DNA from: Benincasa hispida
Taxonomy: Eukaryota; Streptophyta; Magnoliopsida; Cucurbitales; Cucurbitaceae
Length of the DNA stretch: 64,000 bases
Assembly: GCF_009727055.1 (NCBI RefSeq)
Contig: NC_052350.1
Location: forward strand, 26,476,437 to 26,540,436
Direction of reading: 5' to 3'
The position numbers were made by a program, and so were the translations under genes. Under the pieces are notes generated by a model that worked only from the letters and a program-made list of their open reading frames with translations, searched no databases and had not been told where the DNA came from. This document shows positions 47,116-59,127 of this stretch, piece by piece (within the stretch, counting starts at the first letter, position 1; every line of letters begins with the position of its first letter).

Positions 47116-47580
47116 CCTACTAAAGAAACTTTCGTCCTTGAAAGTTCTAGTCTTGAAAGAGCTATGGATACAGTGTTCTCATCTCATCCTACTGTTCCCA
47201 TGTTGTCTCTTTGAACTATTGATTTTTTCATAGAACTTCTATTAACGCGATCTCTAATTGTTCAAAGTTCACTTCTATTGCAAGAATCTGCTTAGTCTTT
47301 GCTTCATAACTCAGATTCTCATCTGAATATACAAGAGCTCGAAGTCTACTATATGAGATGAATCTACTATATACTTTCTTAACATAGAGACATGGAAAAC
47401 ATTGTGAACTGCAAAAAGTTTCGGCGGTAGAGCTAACCAATAAACTACAGGGCTGACCCACTCTAAGATCTCAAATGACCCAATAAAATGTGGACTTAAC
47501 TTTCCCTTCCTTCCTAACTTTAGAACACCTTTCATAGGTACTACTTTCTAAAAATACTTTATCACCTACCTCAAACTCTG
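47116..47580 (-). pseudogene. gypsy Pol C-terminus (integrase end)
   Basis: The minus strand encodes LKLGRKGKLSPHFIGSFEIL, ALPPKLFAVHNVFHVSMLRK and, after a frame change near 47340, SDENLSYEAKTKQILAIEV. This is the conserved end of plant gypsy integrase polyproteins. It is followed by the polypurine stretch and the 3' LTR, as expected. Confidence 0.75.
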
Positions 47581-48503
47581 TGACTGTGTCTAAAATTGGG
47601 GTAATCTTCTATATGCTATTAGCTTTTTGCATTTTTCTCTAGTTTTTTTAATAGCCTCATTAGTAGTTTACACTAACTTAAGCCCCAACAATTTTCGTTC
47701 CCCAACCTCATATCAATACATAAGAGACTTAAAACTCTTTCCTAGAAGAGTTTCCAATGGCATTATGCTAATTTTCGCTTAATTACTGCTATTAGTACAA
47801 CTTCATAAGATGCAAGTGAGAATTTCAACTTCCTGCAAAACTGACGTGCAAGAGCACGACATGTCCTCTAAAGTTTGGTTCAAACACTCAGGTTTGACCA
47901 TCAATATTTAGGTAAAAATTTGTATCAAACTCTCATGAAGCTTTTACCGTTTCTTGAAAACTATCGAAAATGGTTGTGGAACAAGGGTCTCTACTTGACA
48001 TAAATGAAGTTGGTTTCTCATGAAGTGTGACAACCTCTTCCATATTCCACCATGAACTTAAGATGTTGAAAGTCAACAATGCTTAACACATTCACTCTAA
48101 AAATTGTCTTGAGCTTAAGAAGTCCCATTCACCAAAACATGTATCTCAACCCATCATGCTAACATAGAAAAATCTCTGTACGTGCACATGAGCTACTGGC
48201 TATACTATAGATGGCATAATCTCGAGATATATAACAAAGAAAATCTGGTCAATTGGAAATTGCTTATATTGTAGGAGCGTCAACTGTGATATCCTCTCCA
48301 TTATCTATGTGTTTAAGGATCGACTTTGTCCAATTAAGCCTCATAATCACTAGGATCTCGACACAAGGCTTTCTACTGCCAAGGGTCATAAAACTTACTC
48401 ATCAATCCTCATGTTACTCTTTAGTCTCACAACAATCACATACCACTATTTAGTCCCTAATACGAACGAGTCTAGAAATCCCTTTAAAAATAAGGTTCCT
48501 GAA
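47581..48503 (-). mobile_element. gypsy interior, decayed
   Basis: This probably corresponds to integrase sequence, but stops and small deletions are so common that I cannot identify motifs with confidence. No independent gene is visible. Confidence 0.4.
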
Positions 48504-50505
48504 TAATAGGATATACTAGCATGCAACGGAAGCAATCAGAATCAATAAGCACTCTAAGTACATTTAATTTGAGTGCTAAAGCATATTATTTTAGAAAATC
48601 AAAAGGTGGGTTTCAAGTTTTACATACCTTTGATGAATCTTCCAATCCAAGCTGCTCTTCACGTTAATTCACATCCAAATCGACAATTAAACCACCAAGA
48701 GATATTCTCTACTATTCTCAGCCTTGAATTTGAGTGGTGGAACTCGAATTTGAGTGAATTTGTGAAGTTAGAAAATGTGGGTTTTGTGAGGAAGAAGATG
48801 AACTTCAGAAAACCATTTTCCAGTTCTAGAACTCTTCAATCTTAGCAAAAATGGAGAGTTTTAAATAACCTAAACATGCAAGCACTTCAGATCAACTTCA
48901 AGGCCAACAACTACTTCAAAAATTTAATGGGATTTGTATGTAGTTAAAAAGAGCAACACCTCATCCTTGAAGAAAGTGAGAAAAACCCACTAAAAGCTCT
49001 ATTTTTTAAAAAAATCCATTTTTTTTCAATTAATTGTAAAATAATCAAATCCAATTTGATTTAATTTCATAATTAATCAAATTAAATATTTAATTTCTCA
49101 AATTGAATTTAAAATTGGAATTTAATTTGATTTTTAGTTAATTAAACAATTTTAATCAATTAATTAATTAATTTAATATCAAATATTAAATTAATCACAC
49201 ATTAAATTTTAAACATGAATCTTATTCATGTAATTGATATTTAAATCAATTTTTAAATATTATAAACTCTCCAATTTCGTTTAATTTCAATAAATTAAAC
49301 GTTAATTATATCAAATATAATTATACAAATCCTAATTTGAATTTGAACATTATTCAAACTCAAACCCTAATTTTAATTTGAACAATTCAAATTGATACCA
49401 TTCCAAATTCACCCAATTTAATAATTCAAGGTGTTCATGTTTTACGAGCTAGTAGAGGGACCTTATGGACCTACAAATCATGAGCTCTAAGGGTTTTAGA
49501 TTAATTGGCTAATACTCTATAGTCCAAATTAATCAGTAATCGTTAACTGTCAAGTCACACCACTATAGCTCGATAGTTGCACTCTCTTCACTGTAGATAT
49601 ATTTGTGTCCACATGATTTAACCATAACCAGTAAGTCGATTATTCACAGGTTGTTCGTAATAAAGGTTGGGTTAATATGTTGTTTTACCCCGATATTACA
49701 TCTTGTTCCTTATGTTTCTACTGATCCTCTCATGAACAATTGGTTTATGATCCAATCATTAATCAGATCCCTCTCGGGCTAGTTAGAGGGTGGGGTCCCT
49801 TGTTCAAGATCTAGATTCAGTGCTTAAGAGAACAACATTTCTCCTATCTCTAAATTGGGTAGGCGTGAATTCCGTTTTGCATCCTATGTCCCTAGCTATC
49901 TACCCGGTCTTACCCTTGAAATGGAAGACTTATTGAGTCGGTGTTGTTGACCCAACCCTCACCCATGCAATCTAAGGATAATCCCGAATAAACAGAAGTT
50001 CATAGTTAGCTCAGGAATAAGATCGAGTTACCTAGGTCATCTAAGCGAAATAGTCAATCTTAAACAATAAACAACGTTACAAAGTAAGAGTGACTTATTT
50101 CTTAATCTGATCTTATGCAAGCTCATTGCATAGAACGTCTCCACTTCTCATATAAATACATGAACGAATCAGAATCACTTCGTTTGTAGCACCTTTACAA
50201 CAACTTGTAACCACTACAGAGTAGGCCACATCCAATAGTGTTACCAGAATAAGACATCCAACCTTATTCATATACTATAGACTATTTTGGCTATTACTCG
50301 AACTTAATCCATCTTTTATGTCTCTACATAAAGTTCTAGTATTCATGTAAAAGCCATGGATCTTAGTTTATTGGATTTAGACTTTATGAATGTAATTTAA
50401 AGATTCAATAACAACTTTATTGAAGGAATGTTGAATAACATCTCTATTGATAATAGAGTGTGTTCAACTTTACAAACTGCGAGTTTTAGGACAAACAACC
50501 CAACA
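48504..50505 (-). mobile_element. Solo copia-type LTR nested in the gypsy element
   Basis: On the minus strand it starts TGTTGGGTTGTTTGTCC at 50505 and ends near ATATCCTATTA at 48504. Flanks CTGAA (48499-48503) and TTGAA (50506-50510) differ by one base. It is homologous by eye to 16825-18122 and, in inverse orientation, to 11212-13018. The left end is uncertain by a few bases. Confidence 0.7.
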
Positions 50506-52521
50506 TTGAAGTCCTTGGATACTAGAGCATCAATCGATTGAAAGTGCACCACCATAATCTCATAATAATTGTAATTGACTTATGGAGATAGTTTCTAAAA
50601 TGAAAACCATCTTGATTCATAAATCTATCTTGAGAATATCCATCTCCATAGAGTCGATCAACTTGTTGTCCATGCTATAAGAAATATACTATGTGTGATG
50701 CTTCAAGTCCAGGATTTGAAATCTAGATTTGGCACCTGATTGCCTTGACATTCCATTGCATCCCATGATAGTTGATACGAAACATTAGGCATAAGAAAAC
50801 TTCGTCTGATAATTCATGTATTTGTAACTTGGGCTATTTCATCTTTGCTATAAGAGCTTCTTGCTGTCAACTCAAGCTCTACTCTCAAGGCTACCTCTTG
50901 TACTAATGGCGATCTTAAAAGATCGAACTTACTCTACTATTACTAACACGAACTTGTTGTTCCATCAAGCAATATTTACTTTTCTTTTTTTAATTAAGAT
51001 GACTTCACTTATTTCTGGTCATAACTTAAGATCAAAGTTAAAACCTTCCAAACTTCACCAATAAATTTATATGTGTACCTCCTTAATGACAAGCCTCGAT
51101 GTTCCATATCAATAGTTCCTGAAAACTATTGTTACTGTAACTCTACTTAAAAGGTTATCTCCACCAACACCTCTACTAATTTAAAGAGGAAACTTGCCGT
51201 AACACCCTTCTAACATTCTATTAATCTTTATCTTACCTCTTATTTTGGGGAAAAAAGGAACACTCTCATGCTGAAGCTCATATCTAAAGTTTCAAAATTC
51301 AAAGAGATTCTCTATGATACCAAACTCAAAGGCTTGCAAACACAAAAATTTTATCTTAGAACACCAAAATCATACTTATGTACTTGGGAGTTTTGAACAC
51401 ATTAGTTTTTTTTTATCTCTCCAAAATAATAACTTTCCTGAAGTACTTTTATTTTTCTCGCACTTATCTTTGTTAAACCCCATAAATTTAATGTGTTCTT
51501 TTCACTTTCCAAGTGAACATAATCTCTATAGCAAGACATGTGACCATTTATAATCCCTTCAAAATCTACAGTTTAATTCCAAACTTGAAACTTTAGTTGG
51601 GTACTCTCCACAATTTAACATGGCTTTTAAGCTCCAAATACTTATCCTTCCTCTTGGTATAGTTAATTAAACTCGAGTCATTTCATCACAACAAGAACAT
51701 AAACAAAATCCAAGTATCCAGCAACTTGTTTTCTCCCATTTTAAGCCAACTATAACTTCAACCATCTTGTCCTTGACCAATTCATCTTACCTAGGTCTTA
51801 TAAAGAGTTCTTCACATTATCGCTTTATACTTCAACTAGTAATTCTTCTTCCTTTTAGGCACGACACATGAAGAACCAAAACACGACATTTTACTCAATC
51901 CACCAATCTCCAACACAAAAAAAAATGATCATGACTTATTAATTCTTTCAAAATTTCTCTTGAAACATTTTGACTTAATATCAAGTAACCTTTAATAGAG
52001 CTATAGTCTTTCTTCTTCTCTTTCTTATTTATAAAGCTACTTTAACCTTATACTTGAGTGTGTGCCTTGAGAGAGGGATTTATTCGTTCTACCACCAACT
52101 ATATTACCTAATGCAAAACATAACACCGTTCCTTAGTGAATTCTCAAATGGACTACTTTGTTCTCTAGTTTAGACAAATACATCTTTTACTATCTTTACT
52201 ATCATATCATAACACTACATAGTTTCATCAAGTTTAAAGAACTTTGAACTATCTATTCTTTTTTAGCAATCATTTCATAAGATAATATGGTGTCAAGTAA
52301 CTTTTAACATTTATCGATTTCTTATTAAGTTATAACTGAATAATCATCTCATACTAACTTCCGTAAAGGATTAACCAAGTAGTAGAACATAACTTATGAC
52401 ATTAAATTGAACAAATACTTTCATATAAAACTTTTCATAATATTGTTACTACTCGGACATATTTCGGACTTACATTGTAAGCCAGTCTATAGAACCTATA
52501 ACCTCGGACTCTGATTCCGAC
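50506..52521 (-). mobile_element. gypsy interior upstream part, decayed
   Basis: This is the remainder of the gypsy interior, between the solo LTR and the 5' LTR. It should cover gag to RT, but the length is too short and no motif survives that I can recognise. Open frames at 50861-51064 and 51314-51553 are not supported. Confidence 0.4.
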
Positions 52522-53247
52522 TATAATGACCAACTTTCTCAGCTACATTTAGGCTGTTACAACATACATGTGTAAATTCAAAAGAAAATCACTTTTAACA
52601 CATTCAACCAAAATCCAACATTTTAAGCAAAAAGAAAATTTAACCAGAGTATAAGTTTATTTAAAAATTCTTGTTCGACGGCAGAGGCACGTGATGTCTG
52701 CAATTGGGTGCATCAACGATCGGAGGAGGATCGAGCGGGCTGCATAGATCTGACACGGAGAGAGAGACGGAAAAGGAAGAAAAACCACCAAGTGTCCAGA
52801 GACCCACGTCGATCAACAGTGCGATCGACTGCAGACTCGACTTGATGAACAGCTAGGCTTGGCGGACTAAAGGTGAGTAGCGGCTTAGAGCTTGGACGGA
52901 GAAGAAAAGATTGTGTGGTGGTGGTTTGTACATATATATATATATATATGTGTGTATGTATGTATGTATATCATTTCATATATATTTTTTATTTCCCTTC
53001 TCCACCTCCACAAATCCATCAAACTAAAATTAATTCCTTTCAAAATACTAAATCTCCAAATTAAACTCAAATTCTCAAATCTCCCAATAAAATTAAACCC
53101 AAATTTTCAAATCTTTTTTTTTATCACTTATAATTCAAATTGCATTATCTTAACCAACAATTCAATTTTAACCAAAGGCATTCAAAATATAATTCAAATA
53201 ATTCAAGATAATCATATTAAAATTATCTGTAAATTTAGGATGCTGCA
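52522..53247 (-). repeat. gypsy 5' LTR
   Basis: It pairs with 45892-47109 and holds the empty MITE site at 52913-52920. A TATA/TGTA microsatellite (TATATATATATATATATG near 52933) is longer than in the sister LTR. On the minus strand it begins TGCAGCATCC at 53247 and ends near 52522. Confidence 0.85.
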
Positions 53248-53252
53248 AGTAT

Positions 53253-55048
53253 ACATTTCAATCCATTCTCTTTCATTTCTAAAGTAATATTGTAAAGCAA
53301 GAAAAGAGGAGGGGGCTAAAAGAAATTAGTTTAAAGAGACAAAAAAAAAGGTCAATTTTTTAAGAACGTAATCAAAATAATATTGTATTATTGGTGGATA
53401 ATTAACCATTTAAAAATGGCAACTATATTGACTTCGGCTTGTTTATATAGACGTCTGTCTCAACTCAATATAATTAGATTTTTCTTTTGCTTCAAAACAC
53501 CAACTTCCATTTGAAATTATGGATTTTTTTCTTTTTGAGAAGGAAATTATGGAAAATTTTAACTAACTTTTAAGTATGTCTCCAAATTTTTATTTTGAAA
53601 ATTAGCCTGAAAACATTAATTAAGCTTATAATTCAATCATCATCCAAATATTGTTTCCCAAATGAGGAAGTTGTTATCTTGATAACACACTGATGTCCCA
53701 ATTAATAGATTTGTTGGTTAAAATGTCATAAGGGCGGTGGAGAAAGGGCCAATCATTTATATCTAAAATTCTGTATTAAATGTTTACGTATACTTAGATA
53801 CTTAGAAATCATTCAAAATAAAATAACAAATACAATAAATGAAATTAAAACGAATTTATTTTCCATTTTAAGTTTTTCAAAAATATCGGTAGAAAGTAGG
53901 TAATAAATTAAACAAACTTAGAGGTAAAATCAGTGTTTATAAGTCGAATTAAAAAAAAAAATTAACTTGTTACCTACCTTCTACCTCTAAGGCATTTGGG
54001 ACACTGAGTTGATTAGTAGTTATTATAATTGGTGTTTGGGGTACAATTATTTTAGTTTAGGTCATAATAGTTGGTGTTTGAGATGTAAATTATTTATGGT
54101 TGAGTAAACACTAGAAAAAAAAAAAAAAAAAAGGAGGATGAGTGACCAATACTACAATAAAACAAATATAATTTTGAAATAGTATTTACTATACTTATTT
54201 ATAGATTGTAAATAGCTGTACACACCACGATATATTTGGTATCCCAAACATGAAGTGGATTATAATAACCCATTCCCAAATAGCCCCTTTTCTTTAACTT
54301 GCTACCTACTTCGTATCAATGATTTCAAAAAACCAAATCAAAATTTGAAAATTAAAAAGAAAAAAAGAAAAGAAAAGAAAACAATTTAAAGATTGTTTTT
54401 TAAATTTGGTTAAGATCTTGTAAATTGTTTGCAAACAAATAAATACAATTTTTAAAAACCAAATAGTCGTTAAGTAGAATACTATTTTTAGTTTTCAAAA
54501 CTTGGCTTGATTTTCAATGATCTACCTTAAAATGAATAACAAAACAAAGAAACTTATAGATGAAAGTAATGCTTCTAACTTAATTTTTCAAAAACTCAAA
54601 AATTATGAGTCATTGTTAATCATTTGATTTTTTGTTCTTAGTTTTTGAAAGTTAAGCCTACAAAGACTTCTACCACCTCTAAATTTCTTGTTTTTTCATC
54701 TAATTTCTACTTCTGTTTTCAAAAACCAAGCCAAAATTTGAAAACTAAAAAAATAGTTCTTAAAGTCTTGTATCTGTTTTTAAAATTTGGCTAAAAATTC
54801 AACTCTTATACTTAAGAAAAATGTATGCTAACGTAAAAAAATGTGAGAAAATAAACTTAATTTTTAAAAAGCCAAAAATAAAAAAACGAAATGATTAAAA
54901 AACGAGGTCTAAATAGTTATCAAAATTTATTTTCAATCTCGTGCTAATATTCTAGTCAACAAGTAAAGATAAGGGCTAAGAGAATATTAAAAAGAATGCA
55001 TTGATGCTCAAAGAATTATTACAATGCATTCTCAAAGCTTATCTTTTG
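53253..55048. other. Intergenic, small hairpin and MITE, no gene
   Basis: No gene. It holds an inverted repeat of about 100 bases (53885-53987: GGTAGAAAGTAGGTAATAAA against TTGTTACCTACCTTCTACC), the MITE-like element below, and AAAACCAAATCAAAATTTGA-type low-complexity repeats (54330-54800). Confidence 0.45.
53988..54290. mobile_element. MITE-like element
   Basis: The ends are inverted: GGCATTTGGGACACTGAGTT near 53991 against AACCCATTCCCAAATAGCC ending near 54286, with TTATTATAAT just inside both. Flanks share TTAACTTGTTACCTAC (53961) and TTAACTTGCTACCTAC (54295). It contains a poly-A run and no coding frame. Confidence 0.45.
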
Positions 55049-57521
55049 TTAAGCTATTTGTTTAGTTCGCTTTAGGAGGGAAAATATATCACTCCCAAGT
55101 TTTGATTTTCTATGGCGTCCACGCTTCTGATTAGAAACCTGCAAATGCAAATCCAAAATTTAAACAATAAACACACAACTGAACGGGAAATTTCCAAAAG
55201 CTTAAAACAGATTCATTAAAGATCACCATGGGATATGTACCTGAAAATAAAATGTAGAATTTGGACCTTTTGGTTGCACTGAAAACCCATGATCACCAGC
55301 TGGTAATATTGCTAAAACAAGGAAAAGAAGAAGAATATCATTCCAAAATCCCATCCTTTTAGTCCAGTAAGTTAATGACTGTTGAAATATTTAGTCAAAA
55401 TCTCATCTTGAAAACACCCAAGATATGAAACTTTATCAAGTGAATGAATTGTCATACTCATTTATATCGTCAGGTTGTAATAGGACTTAATTTTTACCTT
55501 TTTGAAGTTTACCTATTGTTTTCTCCTTGTCATCTTTCTTTGAAGTGAATCTATGACTTAAGTTTTTGGAAAGGGAGAGATTATACGTGTAGAATTTGTA
55601 CAACAGAACTGGCATTGGCTTATCTGTAAAAATGTCCGGCTTGCAGTTATCAATGGTCTTCGCAAACGGGAGGTCTTTTGAGTCTCTCCACTGGTTCATA
55701 CTGTAATCAAGCCGTCAGACACAAACATTATATATATCTACATGTTGATCATTGAGAGGGAAAAAAATGAGCTAAGGAAAAAAGGTGCACCTCGAACTTC
55801 GAGTTAATTGCTCAGCATTTTTGCTAACTGGAACAGCAGAACCATGGAAAGAAATTATTGAAATGAATGGCTATAGATTGGTGTTATTGTTAAATGAGAT
55901 GACAAACGAGATGAGTGTGTGAGAGAGAGTAATTGCTCACCAGGAGAGACGTAGCGGGGATGATACCTAGGCAGGATTTCGCTCCAACGTAGTCGGCATA
56001 GTTCAAGCTTTTGAGAATATTGTTTGCAGGTGAGGAGCCTCTGCCAAAAACCAAAGGTTTCTAATGAAACATGCGATAGGATACGTCTGAATGAATGTTG
56101 TAGTTAAGAATCAGAGAATACATACTTGGTTTAAGCAGTTTAATCGAAGCTCAACCTCGTTGAAGGCATTAGTCTGAGAAATGCAGCTCTCTAAATTGGA
56201 AGTGACATTTCCAAGATGATCAACCACAGTTACCATGGCCCTGCATACATACTCTTTTGTGTTTTCCAGCACTCTGCAGTTGTAAACTGGTATCATTTTC
56301 AGCTCACGGTATGTTACAGGAGTGTTTTTAGCCAAGTTAGAAATTCTTTTGAATGTTTAAAAGTACTTTTACATAAAATATATACGTTTGAAATTTCTCA
56401 AAATACAAACTTTCTTTCAGTATGAACCTTCTCAAACCAACTTTTCTTTACCTACACTTTTCCCCTATAATATCCATCTTTACACACACTTTCTTTTGTC
56501 ATGTTTACCTTTATGCAGTTTCTTTCATTTCCTATCCACTTTCTTTTGTTCATCTTCCACTATGCATACACTTTCTTTAACTAATATCTTTCAATATACA
56601 CTAACTGTTCTTATTTTACTAATTTTTCAATTCTATAAACATTTTCAAAGTAAATTTTAACCATAGGAAATTTGCCTCAATACAAAAAGAGAACAAACTC
56701 ACTCATTCTTCTCTTTAGTTTTCAGGAACGTTGTTTCACAGTAGTCTGCCGCTTGATGAAGCTGGGAACGCAACCCTTTCAGTTCCTGAAACCCAAATGA
56801 TTAAAAATGAAAAATTTACGCATGGTGTTGGAGATCGCACGATTAAAAGAATATATAAATTACCTAACAAAGGTGTGATGCCAATCAAATAGTTACATAT
56901 ACCAATATATGTTGTAGAGCCTGTTCTGATAACCATTCTAATTAATATGTGCATAAAGTGCTTTTAAGTTCTGCATATTTTTAGAAAATTATCATCCCCG
57001 CTACACAGTTGAGAATAACTGCCAAAGAAATATTTTTCCATGGTACAGCTCAAAACTCAACCAATATGCAAACACAATACTTCAGTTGGGTTTCACATCA
57101 TATAACCATTCCTTCCCATTTTTCTTTCTGCAGAGTGTTTGAAACTGTTCCGGGAAAAGAAACCCAGTAAAGTTCATTCATTTTTATAGCCATTCTTTTT
57201 TTTTTCCCCCCTACAGAAAGTTTGAATTTGTTCCCATGAAAAAAAAAAAAAAAAAACCAGTAAAGTTCAACCATATCATACCCTTCCTTAGTATTTTTTT
57301 TCTTTCCTTTTTCTGCTGAGATTTTGAATTTGTTCCAAAATGGAAAAAGCCAGAGAAGCTCATACAATATTTACTTAGAAAAATGCAAATTTGTTTTGCA
57401 GATAAGAGATGAAATTAAAGAGGGAATAAGCAAGGTGTACCAGGAGAGCATTCTGAAAGCTAGTAGCTTCCTCAGCCGCCCCTTCTGCATTCAAACCACC
57501 AGAAGATATAGAGCTCAACAT
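55049..57521 (-). CDS. ABIL: ABI-like subunit of the SCAR/WAVE complex (ABIL family)
   Basis: Eight exons: 57521-57441, 56785-56703, 56273-56126, 56040-55941, 55827-55791, 55700-55513, 55311-55241 and 55138-55049. All have GT-AG borders and phase is kept, giving 265 residues. ABIL proteins are the plant Abi members of the SCAR/WAVE complex, which activates ARP2/3 actin nucleation at the cell cortex. The N-terminal region matches the family: FQNALLELKGLRSQLHQAAD (residues 23-42), YCETTFLKTKEKN, then ENTKEYVCRAMVTVVDHLG (about 58-76) and LRLNCLNQRLLTC (about 97-109). The C-terminus has ILPAGDHGFSVQPKGPN (214-230) and a basic tail with KRGRHRKSK. The ATG at 57521 opens the exon with conserved FQNALL. 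Subtype (ABIL2-5) is not certain. Most open frames in this interval are fragments of these exons. Confidence 0.9.
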
Positions 57522-58589
57522 TCTCCTCACCGTGCTTGAACAGATATGAAAAGTTAAAATGGTTGTAAAAGCTCCCTAGAAGCGGATGCCTATTTTTCTT
57601 TCGCAAACAAGAGGAAGAGAAAGGAGCTTTTGTCTCTGATAAGAGAAAGATAATGACTGTAGGCCTGTGATTAATATGTACAAATCAAACTTGGAATGAT
57701 ATTAAAAGCAACAGATAAAGTTCGAAAACGATTGAAGGGAGAGAATCTGACAATATTTTGAATAAAAATTCAAAAACAAAGAAAGAGAAAATGACAGATA
57801 TAGTTTCAGCCCGTGACTTCTATTTGTATCATTGACACCCATTTGCTTTTTCAAGATTGTAAATACCCGTTGAAAGCTTCTTTATACGAATATCAATAAA
57901 AGGTACAATTTTACAATTTCGAGAAGCTATTCTACGAATGGGTTTCGTTGCTGAATGCCAAAATTTTGAAACTTGCATTCTCATGACCACTTATCTTATG
58001 ATAAACTCTTTTCCCCTTTCTTTTCACTACTCATTGATATGTTAGGTGAAGAATATCTGAGTTACAGTTACAGCACTGAGATAGCAAATGGAAAAGGGAA
58101 ATTTGGTATGGTGGCCAACCATGGAAGATATCTCTCCATTTTTTTTTTTCATATTTGAAAGTCTATGGTGCAGCCACCACGCTTTTCTGCGGCCTCTATT
58201 TCTAATAGTAAGTTGCATTTGTTCAAGAACACAGCTGCAGAAAGTATTTGTTTGAGACTCTTGTAATTTTCCTGTGAAGTTCTCGTGTGGACTTGACTTG
58301 AGGGTTGTTTCTTGATCTCAACGTCAGCTCGAGCTCCCAAATTTCCTTTGCTGAGAAGAAGAGGCTGCGGTTCTGTTCAATGATGATGGGCAGATTAGAT
58401 TAACAGAAAAACAGAAGAGGTTTGAAAGAGAGGTAGACACGTAATTCAGAAATAATGTTGTGACACAAACCAAGAGGTGCCACAACAAAGTTAGTCAATA
58501 TCATAGGTAGTCTTTTCAAAAAAAAAAAAAATCATACGCTTAATGGTGAATATTTTGGTACTGAATGTCCCATGCCAATTTAAAACACA

Positions 58590-58680
58590 CCAAATTAATC
58601 ATTCAGAACTCTGACCTCCTGATCAAAAAGTATATGTCTAAATCAGTTGAGCTATGCTCGAAGACCCGATTAATCATGTG
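58590..58680 (-). mobile_element. Possible tRNA-derived SINE fragment
   Basis: On the minus strand ATAGCTCAACTGATTTAGAC fits a Pol III A box. GGAGGTCAGAGTTCTGAAT, about 25 bases later, is a decayed B box (consensus GGTTCGAATCC). The head is tRNA-like, but a complete SINE with tail cannot be shown. Confidence 0.4.
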
Positions 58681-58861
58681 TGGCAACCACTTTGATCCAA
58701 CAGTATTTGACAGGGAAACTTGTAAGTTAATCCAATGTTTTATGGAGAAGTCTAAGATTTTAAATCAGAACTCCGAGACAACACAAGGTAACATAGTCAC
58801 CCTAAAGAGCGATGGTTTGGGATAGTGCTTGCCTGCTTAAGTAACCAGCAAATGACATATT

Positions 58862-59095
58862 TGTGATTTGTGAGTGATTCTAAAATGATTAAAATCACTT
58901 TTATCATTTTCAAAATCATTTAGAAAATGTTTTTAATATCTAAAAGCAATTTTAGTATGAAAAATGCATTTCAAAATGTAAAACTCAACATTTAATTGAT
59001 TTTGAGTGATTAAACGTGTGTTTTAGGGTGATATTAAACACGTCAAAAATGATTTTAACCATTTCAAAATCACTCTCAAACATGTCATAAATGTA
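58862..59095. mobile_element. MITE just downstream of PRORP1
   Basis: The ends are inverted over about 40 bases: TTTGTGAGTGATTCTAAAAT at 58868 against ATTTCAAAATCACTCTCAAA near 59079. GATTAAAATCACTTTT and AAAATGATTTTAACC lie further inside. It sits within 40 bases of the PRORP1 stop and so may be transcribed in its 3' UTR. Confidence 0.6.
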
Positions 59096-59127
59096 TTCCA
59101 ATGAGGAACTACTGGGTGAAGGAATTA

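Larger units (their letters stand above)
45892..53247 (-). mobile_element. Ty3/gypsy LTR retrotransposon, both LTRs present
   Basis: The 7356-base element is flanked by AGTAT at 45887-45891 and 53248-53252. Its LTRs are 45892-47109 and 52522-53247. Without the inserted MITE and its duplication the left LTR is about 740 bases against 726 for the right. Orientation is minus, since the Pol C-terminus lies next to the left LTR and reads leftward. A degenerate initiator-tRNA site (GGAATCAGAGTC on the minus strand) follows the right LTR at about 52506-52517. The interior 47110-52521 is heavily decayed and holds a solo copia LTR. No intact frame remains. Confidence 0.85.
57522..59127. other. ABIL upstream and PRORP1 downstream region
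   Basis: This 1.6-kb stretch separates two minus-strand genes. It holds the ABIL promoter and leader (no clear TATA box), a possible extra 3' exon of PRORP1 at 58360-58149, a SINE-like fragment and a MITE. No independent gene is supported. Confidence 0.45.

Noticed and set aside
52892..53287. 131-residue open frame on the plus strand
   Set aside because: It crosses the LTR boundary and the AGTAT target copy; translation is dominated by a TATA microsatellite.
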